DNA of 64,000 nucleotides, taken from contig NC_049980.1 in the NCBI RefSeq assembly GCF_000003815.2, positions 7,720,678 to 7,784,677 of the forward strand. The letters are read 5' to 3'. The position numbers and the translations under genes were made by a program. The notes beneath the pieces are model-generated. The model ran no database searches. It was not told where the DNA came from and saw only the letters and a list, made by a program, of their open reading frames with translations. The DNA is from Branchiostoma floridae. Its lineage: Eukaryota; Chordata; Leptocardii; Amphioxiformes; Branchiostomatidae. Below, in pieces: positions 38,001-50,000 of the stretch (the stretch's first letter is position 1; each line of letters begins with the position of its first letter).

Positions 38001-41000
38001 TACTTTCTATACTTGCACCATCTTTTTTGCGGAGTATGAAACACCGAGCAGATTGTATTAGTGTCAGAATTTTCCGAAAGAAAAAATTACCATTTAGCAT
38101 CACACAAAATCAGAAGAACTAAGTTGAACCCCGTGTGAGTTGGTCATGTGATCCCCATGAACTGCAAATTCGAAGCAGGACAACTACCAATATGATTTGG
38201 CAGGGACATGTAAACATGTGGAGTAATCAGCCCTAATTTGTTCCCAGTGAAAATGCTTATTATTTGATGTCTAATTGTACTACAATGTATATTGTTGGTT
38301 TGGGTGATTACATAATCAAACTAGAGTTCGGCGACCTCATACCTCCATGAAAATTTAGAGCTTTCGTAAATTTCATGCAATTGACCAACACATTAACATA
38401 ATTTATACATGGTGTTGTTCATCATGGACTAACGTACACATGTCACAATTATAAAATTCCCATTATTGATCATAAAGCGGTTTTGAATTTTTACATAAAT
38501 TATGTAAATAAGTTCCTCATTACCATATTTGGTATATGCTTATATTCCACCTATCATAATTTACATGTGTTACATGTATTGAGGTCCAGTTATTGAAAAC
38601 AATGGAACTATACAATTTCCTCATTAATTATGCAAATGAAGTCCTTATTTGCATAACATGTATATCATTATGAACATCTTTGCCTAAGCTACCTGCATGC
38701 CTAAAATGCAGCCAATCCGTCGTTCCTTTCTGCAGTTATCCTCTTTGGAGTGTCTTGACAAAAACGCCCCTGCAGTTCCACAATTAAATGTTAGGGGACT
38801 GAAACTTGCCCCACTTTTTCATGACGCTAAAAGCTATCTACCACTTAAATGTCACGACCATATCACGTCCGTGACAAGAGATACATTGAAAAAACTGCTA
38901 TGATAGAATATTTTCATTGATTATGCAAATAAACTCCTATTTTGCATAATTAGTATTTTATCTTGTACAACATTGTCTAAGGTACCTACATACCAAAACT
39001 CATGAAAATCCGTTGTCCCCTTCTTGAGTTATCCTCGTCAGAAGTTTTTGACAAAAATGCCCCTGCTATCCCAAAACGAGACGCTAGGGGGCCCAAACTT
39101 GTGTAATTTTTTCCTGAGCACAAGAGCTGTCTAATACTAAAAAATCGTGACCATAGCATGTTCAGAACACCGAGATAGCAAAACCGGAACGTTGCACTGC
39201 AGTACCAAGGGGAGTCGCTAGGGGGTCCAAAATCTAATCATTTCCAGCTTTTGTCAGACACTACCATCACACCAAGTATGAAACCAATCCACCCAACCGT
39301 TCATGAGTTATTTTGTTTACACACACACAGACAAACGCGGGGTAAAATATAACCTCCATGACATTTCATGGAGGTAACAATATGGATGATTACACCTGCA
39401 ATGCCTATGAGTATGTAATTCATCTTTTTTAGTGTTTCTCATGTACACTGTTCAGACCTGGTCATTTGCTTTTCAGGTAACCATGCCTTCTGGAAATTCA
39501 GTTAAGGCTCAATTAAACTACTGGGGAATGAACGTCTATCTGTATGCTGTTGGCAGCCAGAAATACAACACTGAAGGATTGTGTGGTGTATGGGATGACA
39601 ATCCAGGGAATGACTATACTAAGAGAGATGGAACCATATCAAATGAGGGTGATGTTCCCACCATTTTTAGAGATGATTGGAGGTAAACCACAAATCTTGA
39701 TTAAATGTGCACTTTAAAAGGGCCACTACATAGCAGAAGCAAGGCTAGTGCTGATTGTGAAGCTAAAAGCTGGCGTTTGGGTGGTTAACACATATTGTGA
39801 CATAAACAGCTGTTATGGAAATTAAGATTGGTAAGACTCAATTGTCAAGTAATGAAGTCTAAGATGAAGATGCAATAATGCAATATAAGAAGACTGAGGC
39901 AATATTGCAGGATGTTTCCATCAATAAAGTTTTTATTGCAATATTGACAGGTATTTGTTGGAAACCATTACCATACCTTAAAGCCTTTGATTATCTTGCA
40001 AATAACACCTTGTGATCTGTCAATCCCCAGCATTACAAATATTAAATAATAAATTTAATCCTCATCCTGTTCATGCTTTTTTCACAGAATTCCAATTGGC
40101 AGAAGTATGTTTGATTTGATGCACCTGCCTCGTGACCCAAACCCTGAACCTCTCCAATTCTGCACATGTTCTGGTGCTGACAATATCAGATGTGGAGGGC
40201 GAGCGGTTAACAATGGCCTCGAAGCACAATTCGAAGTCAATCCTCTAATGGGCAACAATGATCTGGAAAACAAACGGCGTAGACGGAAGAGAGAGCTACC
40301 AGAAGAACTTGACGAAGACAGTCCTTTCTACACTGATGACGTAGTCTATGAAGAAACGTATGTATTTGACTACGGCGATGGCGACTCCACAGAGGCACCA
40401 CCACCTGACACAGGGATAACTGAAGAAGAAGCAGAAAATCACTGCAGAATGACTATCAGGAATTCAACCATAGCAAATATCTGTGAGGATCTTGGAATTG
40501 ATATCTTCGAAGCCATTGAAGATTGCATATTGGATGTGCAGGTGAGAACACCTCTTCAAGGTTATATAATTCAGATTGAAGGGACATTATGAAAATGTAC
40601 ATTCAACAGTTTACTATATTTTTCTAATAGTGAACAGTTTAAACTTTGTTCCAACACAAAGAAAGAAACTCACCATAAATTTTCGGCCGAATACTCCGAC
40701 CTTGAATGATTCGCTGCACTAATCCGGAAGTCGTCCGATGACGTCAGGTAGCAGCGAATCATAAATGGCGGGAAGGCGAAACCTGCCACCATCACGGTTC
40801 AATGAGGGTTGATGTGCCCTAATGTAGATAGCCTCCTTGACGCCCCTCACAAACCAATCCTGTTCAGAGTCCAAGATACGAACTTGGTCCAGAGATACGG
40901 AGTGGCCCGGAGATTCGACGTGTATATGCTGAGACACTTCTGAAGATGTTGAACTGCGACGTTTATGTTCTAAGAATCGGGTTCTTAATGATCGTGCCGT

Positions 41001-44000
41001 TTCCCCGATGTACGACTCAGTGCATGGACCTCTGAGGTTCTGTCCCCTACAACGAATGTGGTAGACCACGCTGCACTTGTGCTCTTTGGGCGTCTTATCC
41101 TTAGGCGCCACCAAAAGCTGCCTAAGTGTCCTAGTCGGCCTAAAGCAGGTCTTGATGCCGTGTGTGTTGAAGATTCTACGTAAGGCTTCAGACAAATTTT
41201 GAATATATTAAATTAAATTTATGGTGAGTTTCTTTCTTTGTGTTGGAACAAAGTTTAAACTGTTCACTATGGAATTTACCAAGTTGAACACAGATGAGCT
41301 TTCATTTGGATATTTTTCTAATATTCAGGGAGGGTGTGGAAGCAAGCATACTGAGTGAAAATTGAAATTAGGGATAGAGTTGTGAATAAAATCAACATCT
41401 TCCTTATTAAACGAGTCTAAAAACTCAGACCTGCATGAAATATTTTGTTTTGTGATGGTGCGTATGGTGTGTTGTGGGGTTGATAATTATGGCAAAATTA
41501 TTCCATCATTGTTCTCATATATGGTAAATGTTGAGATCCAAAACTACACCTTTCTTGTGACCTCACCATTTCCTTTTTATTTGAATAATTGTTACACCTG
41601 CACCTGGCACATATCCCTAATTTGTATATATTGGTTCATTCTATACAGAGGTGACAGGGATGGCCACAGATACTCTTTCTACTAGTTGTGGATCTGTGCA
41701 GCCATCGGCTTTATATCTCTAATGTGTATATTAGTGATTCACCCTGCACACAGTGGTGACGGGTGCCTAATTGCCCAGCTGGCTATCAGTTACTGGGACC
41801 ACTCTACTAAAAAAAATAAAAAAAGGGTGTAAATATTTTTTTAGAAACGAACCACAAAACTGCAGCAAACTTCTAATGCGTGCTAAAACACAATGGCTCA
41901 CAATATCTAACCCCATAGCAAACATGATCGCAATCCATCCAGAGGTTCTAAAGATATCAGTCTGGAATCACAAAGATCAGTACCAAAATCTATGCATACT
42001 TTTTTCAAGCAGGTAATGATAATTATAAGGCCGCACCTATTCATTTGATTTTTTCAGAAAAAAAATTGTGTCAGTCGGTCGAAATAAAATATTTATAAAA
42101 CTTTTTAAAAAGTCAGGGGTAGGAGAGATTGGACAAGAAACTTTCAACATTTATGGGGTCCCCCAGCTAGCAAAGTCCAAAGTTTGAAGAAAAATGATAA
42201 AAGTACCATCCAAAATGGGTACGTATACGTACAGCTACTGGAATTTGAGGCCCATAGTTAATTTGAGAAAGGAAAGGCAGTGAAATTTGTCAAAATGAGG
42301 TGTGGCCATCAATTTGAAAAGTTTTTTTTTCAAATCAGAAATAGGGTCGGGAAATTCGAGAAACAACAAATAAAATTGGTGTGGCCTTTTTTTGTTGTTC
42401 ATGTACTTAACGTGTCACAGTGGATGTGACCTTTGATGTTGTGATGCTTGAAAAAAGAGATTTGATTAATGGTTGGTCGATGGTGGGATTGGTGACAAGA
42501 AGTGAAGCAATGCCTTCGTGCGCATATTAAACTGATTATATAACTATTACAAAACATACCAAAAATCATTAGCCATCCATCAACACCTTCTTGATTTATT
42601 CTCTTTCAAAATATAACTGTCCTAGCGAATGTAAATATCACTTTCCCATTAGAAAGTGCACCTCCATTAGAAAGATGAAAAAAAACAGAATTTTGGTTCA
42701 GTACCAAGGTCACATAACAGGGGGCCAAACATTGACCTTGACCTTTGTCTTCCCAACACCTACCTATACACGAAATATCGTAATCCATCCAGAGGTTCTT
42801 GAGTTACGCTGACTACAAAAAAAATCAGGAAACACAGACAGACAAAAACTATATTCTCCATTTTCTCATGGAGATAGATATGTCCTTTTAAGGTTGAGAC
42901 TTCAGCTAAGGATGGAGTCATGTTAGAAACCGTGCCATTTACATTTACGTCACACACTACCAACTACACTACAACACCTGAAAGCAGGTGCCAATGGCCA
43001 CTAATAAAATGCATGGTGCCCTTACTTACTACGATAGATTTAACGTTATTAACAAGGTCAAATTGGTAACAGTCACCACAAATATTGTTATACATCTGAC
43101 TCAGTAATAGAAAAGACCTGTGATTACATCAACGATATATTTATGCTTTCGACTGATTTGGGTCGTTCATGTTGTTGTTTTCTTCTAGATCACTGGCGAT
43201 TTTTCCATCGCCCGAGCGTCTATCAATGACATGAAGGAGCGTTGTGTACAAAAAGTCTTCCAGAATGTTAGTCTGTATGATGTTCAAGATGACGGCCAAC
43301 GTGTTCCTCCCATGGTGCTTAAAGCAGCACTGTGCCCTGAAGATTGCAGCGGCAATGGCATGTGTGTTGACGGAGTGTGTGAGTGTGATGAGGGATACAC
43401 TTCTGTAGACTGCTCTTTGAGAGAGGACTCACCTCCTGCTGTGACAAGTGTACAGAATGGTGGACTTTGTGATATCAGGCTCCGGCCTTGCCTCAAAGTA
43501 CTTATTGAAGCAGATGGCATTGCAGAATCAGCAAATCTTACATGCAGGGTGAAACAAGTCCAGGTGAGGTACTATTAGATAACTATTGAGCATAGTATAT
43601 CACATTATGTCATATACCCAATAGGCAGGCCGTATTTACATTCAATATTGGTATTCCGACCAGTCGGTATTTTATGGTATGGCCTGGGGCTTTGATGCAA
43701 AGGATTCGAATGCGCTTGCATGCACTGCTGTCAAAAATTTGAACTGTTACAGTTTAACTGTTTGCTTGGTTCTTTTGTGCCAATTGACGAATAAAGTTTC
43801 CTTGGGTTGACATGATACAGGTATTCCATATCGCATTTGGGTTCCGGCACACACGGGTTGGATCGTCCTCCAACCTTCGATCTGACCCACAGTGGGGTCG
43901 TACCTTGGGTGATACGGAATACCCTGTGTTGTATTCTATATAAATTATAATAAATACATTAAATTAAGTAACATTTTTTATTATGCAAAGCATCTGCTAT

Positions 44001-47000
44001 TGAATTTCATGTTTCGCCAGTAAACAATTTTCTACAGATATAACTTCATTTTTTAGATTTCAAATGGAGAACAAACTGTTCTCAATGACACAGAGGAGCT
44101 GACAACTGCCACACTTCGCACATTCCGGGAGGTGTCATGTGCCCTTCCCAGGTCCCCTGTACGGCTAGGCACCCCAGACCAGAATGAGGGCACTTTAACA
44201 CATGGCATGCTGATCTCTATCAGTAATGATGGACAGCAATTCACTGAGGAAATCTTCTTCACTATATATGACGGTTTGTGTCAAGAGTGCACACAAGGAT
44301 CTGTTTGTACATCAAAGGTACTTAATATAAGTTTCAACTCAACCAAATTGTCATCTGTAAAAGTTAGTATGTCAATAAAAATAGGTACATTTACAATGTA
44401 TGAGTATGGTGTTATAGGGTGGTAGATACATGTAGTATTTGATAACATTCATCTGATATTTCAGATATAGCTTTTTTCACTTTGCTGAATTGTTTCCTAT
44501 ACACACGGGTCTCAACTTATCTTTTGCCATTGGTATAATTTCCAGCCTGGTACATGTAACATCCGGGGATTTTGCTTTGCCGACGGTAACCCCAACCCTG
44601 ACAACTGGTGTGAGCAGTGCCTCACTGATGTGTCAACAGAGACTTTCAGTGATCGAGTTGGTGAGTTACAAGTTTCCATATGGGTTTAAAGGGGCATTCC
44701 ACTCCAGAAGGGAGTATAGTTTTCCAATAGATAGTGTGGCAATGAATACATAATTAGCCAAATTTTGTGGAATTTACCTTTAGTTGAATTACGTGATGTG
44801 TACAATAATGACACTCACTAAACCCATGCAGACCCTACCCATGCATTCCCTATACGCATAGACACCGTGTTTATCGTACATATTTTCGGAATAAACGAGG
44901 TACGCTAAGCACCCCGAGAAGGCAAATTGCTCATAAGATAGCAAAGAATACAAGAACAAAACGAGATTTCTTAGCGTACCTGAAATTAGTTTTGTAACCT
45001 TACCTAAAAGTTTTGCATTGTATTCAGCCATAGGATTAATTCAATTAGAGGGTACTTAGGGAGTTAAGTAGAAGACTGAATGCTTTTGAGGCATGTGGGG
45101 CAACTGGGTACTCCATCGTATAATTTGAAGTAGTATACAGTTATCACTTCCTAAAATTAATATCTATCGGAAAACAACACTCCCGTGTGGAGTGGAATGC
45201 CCCTTTAATTCACTATCAAGCTGTGATTGTTATGAAAGTATAATAGCTTTGAAAAACACGATGGTAAAATTTGGCCCCAAAATTTCCAGACTTCTATTTG
45301 GGGATATAGAACACGAATCATGTTCGATATGACGTGATCGCGCTGACGTGATCGAACAGAACAGGCGTTCTATTGGAGGTCACCTGCGGTCATCCGTAGG
45401 TTGTTACAGTAAACACGCAGAGAAGGCTTGTTTTCCTGGGTGTTGTGCGTCTGAAGAAAAACGAACATTTTCGCAAATATGAAATGTTATCTGGCAAGCT
45501 TAGTTTTGGTGCCGCCAAGTTTGGAATATGTGACATGTAACAAAGCTGCTGGCGTCATTATAGGTGACCTTTAATATTATAATATTTGTTTACAGCGGTA
45601 TCAATTACCCCATGCCCCTATATCAGTTCGACTCGACATACGACCAAACATGGTAGTATTTAAATCACTCACAAATCTACTCTTTGAGGACTTAAATTGT
45701 CGACAACTAATATCTCACGATTTGTGTCTTAGGGATTTTGGGAATATGGAGGCAATTTTGAATTATAAGTCTTAGAGTGTGAAAAAAAAAAGACTTTTCG
45801 ACCTTATGTTGGTTGTAAAAATAGTTCTAAGTACAAGTCGAAAAATCCCTGAGACAGAAAGTTTGATCTTACAATCATTACTCATATGATATAAAAGATT
45901 TGGATTTTCAGTCAAATTTAGGACCGATCTAAATATGGTATTTGTTTTTTTGTCTACCAAACACCATTTCTAAATCAACCAACTAGGCACATTTAAGAAA
46001 ACATTGAGACAAAACTGTGCAGCACAATAATTTTACACGGTAAGATTTCACGTGTACACACTGCCAGTCTTCATTTTATCTCGACAAGACACGTGCGAGG
46101 GGTTGTTTTCTAACTATCACGGTCTTGTAGAAGATGTTTCAGTCACCGTCAGCCCTCCGCGGGCACCGCGCGGGAGCCCCGGTAACCCGATACTCCACGT
46201 TCGAATAAAAAATTTTGGGCCAGATTTGACGATTGTAAACTTTATTGGATCTGCTACTAACATTGTAACAAGGGATCAATAAACAGATCGATTTTAGACC
46301 GAACAAATGCTTCTAAATGATTTTGCAGCTTATGTGTATACTTACACAACTAAATGTTTCATTTTGGATAAACGTCCAAGTCAATGTATGATAATGACCC
46401 CATGTGGGAATTGTCACATATCACCTAAAATAAAAATAAAAACTGAGGATCTCAAGATATCCTTAGGTAAATGATATTCTAGTTAAACTTAATGACTTCC
46501 TTTTCCCAACACAGTAAATCAACCGCCATCCTTTGTTACGATGGGGCCAATCACCAAACTACCGGGTGAGACTCTAGACATCAGTTTGGAAGCAACAGAC
46601 CCAGAGGGTCGGGATGTGACATACAGCATAACATCAGCAAACCCACATGGAGTGATGCTTCAACCCTCCGGACAGCTGACCTGGGACACGGACCCCGCTC
46701 CTCCAGTCACCAGCTTCCCGCTGGACGTGACCGTGACAGACGAGTGCGGACAGGCCACCACGTCCACTTTCACCTTCACCCTGTACGAGTGTCCCTGTCA
46801 GAACAACGGCAACTGTGCCATCGATCCCGACATGCCGCGCGGCCAGGGCCACTACAACTGCGAATGTTCTGGGTATACAGGGGCGCTGTGTGAAGAGGAA
46901 GTTGATGAATGTGCATCCAACCCATGTGTCAACGGAGCCTGCAATGATGAAGTAAATGGGTTTACCTGCACGTGTGATGCCATGTACATGGGGCCGTTAT

Positions 47001-50000
47001 GTGACATCCCATTAGAAGACCATTGTGGGCTCCAGCCTTGCTTCCCTGGTGTGCCCTGCACCAATGTTGCAGATGGGTTTGAGTGTGGAGACTGCCCAGA
47101 TGGTTACAACGGGGACGGTGTGGACTGTGAAGGTAGGAGGGCATTAGTTAGAAAGTAACAGGCTCGTTTACCTCAATGAAAATGGAGGTATTGTTTCTGG
47201 TGACACTGTGACTGTGTGCATGTGTGTCTTTCAGAATATTTGTAATCAGTATTTCCATCAGTATTTCAGCTAGGTAGGTAGGTATTTCTATGACTTTTTG
47301 GTGTCACTCAAAAAAATCTGAACAAACTGATATAGTTCAGTCTCAAGAAGATTGTTCCTTTACCTCTGCATCAAACTTTTGATAAACAAATTAAATGATC
47401 ATGTTCTTTGACTTGCACTTATAATCATCCAATTGCAAATAGATCGGCCTTCTCTATTGGCCTTCTCTATTGGCCACTAAAACGTTTTAAATTCTTCAAT
47501 ATGGGCATTCCATACTTTCAGATATCAACGAATGTGAATCTAACACCACATGTGCTCACGTTATCATTAATGGTGCACGGGTCTGCGTCAACACCAATGG
47601 ATCCTACTACTGCACCTGCACTGCGGGCCATGTTCTCATCATCGACACCTGTCAAGGTACATACATTTATAGCAAAAAAAATTATCAATAATTATACACA
47701 GCTTCATCAATAATTTACATTATCTTTTTGTAATGATCTCTGCACATGTGACATTTGAATGATACCCCCTTTAAAAAGCAAGATATGGCATACCTGCCAT
47801 TACACTGGAATATGAGATAAATATCAACTTCAAAGTTGTTTATTCTATTTTCAATAACTGGACATTTTTTTCCAGATATAAATGAGTGTGCTTTGGGCAT
47901 TGATGACTGTGAATCTGGTGAGCTCTGTGTGAACACTAGAGGATCCTACAGCTGTGTTGGTTAGTACATTTTTACTGATCATGATATCCCAATTTTAGAA
48001 TTCACCATTCCCCATGGCTAGTTTCTCTCCTATTCTTGATTCCTAGACTAGAATGGACATTAAACCAAAACAACAGACTGTGAGTAGAATCTTGGTTTCG
48101 ACAGTAGTTGCATACATTTTCAAGCATTAAACATGAATGATGGTGGAAGGAGGATTTCACGACTAAGATACACAATGTAAATGCCACAAAGCAAATTAGT
48201 ACAGGTTGAGGATAATGATACGTTACAGCCTATGTAACCTCTGTAGAGTCTGTATGCCAAGGGTTTTGTCCATACCCCCTTGTTGGGTTAATAGTTACAC
48301 GATGTCATGTATATTAAGTGCTCCATAATTGCTAATTCTAAGCTCTATTGCAACATATTGGAACAATTGTAGCCAAATGCTGTAGACAAAGGTGACATAA
48401 TTGACCAAACTGACATAATTGACCAAAGTAAGATTCCAAAAATTTTTTGTTAGATGTTGTTGATGGAGGATGGACTGACTGGAGCCCATGGTCTGACTGC
48501 AGCGTGACATGTGGAGTTGGTGAGCAGACTCGGGACAGAACCTGTACCAACCCTGCACCAGCTAACGGTGGGGCGGACTGTGACGGAGTAACTCAGGAGA
48601 CACAAGCATGCGACACAGGTTTGCTCTGTCCAGGTATGATGTACAGTATTGTAGTACCTGCAAGTAATACCTGTAAAACCAAATAATTTGGCCTCTGTAC
48701 AACATCTAATGGGTACAAGTGAAGCCAGGTGAGCTGCAACACAGGGGTGTCCTGGCCAGGTGATCATGACTTAAAGTTACATGCATTAATTATTGTACCT
48801 GTTTTAGATGTAGTCTCCTATGATAACAAAATAAGTTGCACCTGCTATTTAGTCCCTATATTAAAGGACGCAAGCTTGGAGTGTCTATATATAGAGTACA
48901 ATGTACATGACTCCATTTCAATCAACAGGCATACCTTCAATGTACCAAAGACTAAGAGCGGCTTATGTCTGTTTTCCTTGTAGTTGACGGCGGTTGGTCT
49001 GACTGGAGCCCATGGTCTGACTGCAGCGTGACATGTGGAGTTGGTGAGCAGACTCGGGACCGAACCTGCACCAACCCTGAACCAGCTAACGGTGGGGCGG
49101 ACTGTGATGGACTGGCTCAGGAGACACAAGCGTGTGACACAGGGGTGTCCTGTCCAGGTATGATGTACAGTATTGAGGTACCTGCAAGTAATACCTGTAA
49201 CCAAATAATTTTGCACCTGTACAAGATCTAATGGACACAAGTCAGGAGTAATGCAAATCATGGGAACGGGAATGTCCTGCCAAGGTGATCATGATTAAGT
49301 TTTGTTTGTTTTGTATATTGCCATACCTGCATCATAATGTTTAGTCCTATGATAACAAAGTAAGTTTGCACCTGCTATTTAGCCCCTATCAAAGGATGCA
49401 AGCCTGGAGTGTCTAGAGTATAAATATTCCATCTCAATCAACAAACATACTTCCAGTTTGCAATAGAGAGCCTAATTTCTGTTTACCATATAGTTGATGG
49501 CAGTTGGTCTGACTGGAGCGAATGGTCCGCCTGCAGCGTGACATGTGGAGTTGGTGAGCAGACTCGGGACCGAACCTGCACCAACCCTGAACCAGCTAAT
49601 GGTGGGGCGGACTGTGGTGAACAATCTCAGGAAACTCGGGAATGCAACACAGGAGTGTCCTGTCCAGGTAACTCAAAGTTATACTATATTTGTTATGCAT
49701 CTCCCAATTAATCTCTAAGTATAATAAGTAATTAACAAAACAAAGTTGTCTCAGTTCAAGTCAATTTGAGTGTTTAAGAAATTTCCTTCCTATTTGTACT
49801 AGACAGCTTTAAATCTCTTTTCCACATAGTTGATGGCGGATGGTCTGACTGGGGCCCATGGTCCACCTGCAGCGTGACATGTGGAGTCGGTGAGCAGACT
49901 CGGGACCGAACCTGCACCAATCCTGCACCAGCTAACGGTGGGGCGGACTGTGATGGACTAACGCAGGAGACACAAGCATGCAACACAGGGGTGCTCTGTC

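Larger units (their letters stand above)
26397..39682 (+). other. Gene 2 exons 9-12: von Willebrand factor D domain
   Basis: Four exons (26397-26470, 27886-27949, 28236-28460, 39477-39682) encode a VWD domain of about 185 residues. It starts with [14 protein letters not shown], followed by [23 protein letters not shown], and ends with the signature [14 protein letters not shown]. In this family the domain mediates protein interaction and often binds calcium. The split across an 11-kb intron (28461-39476) is the largest in the window; the flanking exons still join in phase 0. Confidence 0.88.

Noticed and set aside
47455-47477. GGCCTTCTCTATT tandem pair near exon 18
   Set aside because: Only two short copies; common slippage product of no clear meaning.
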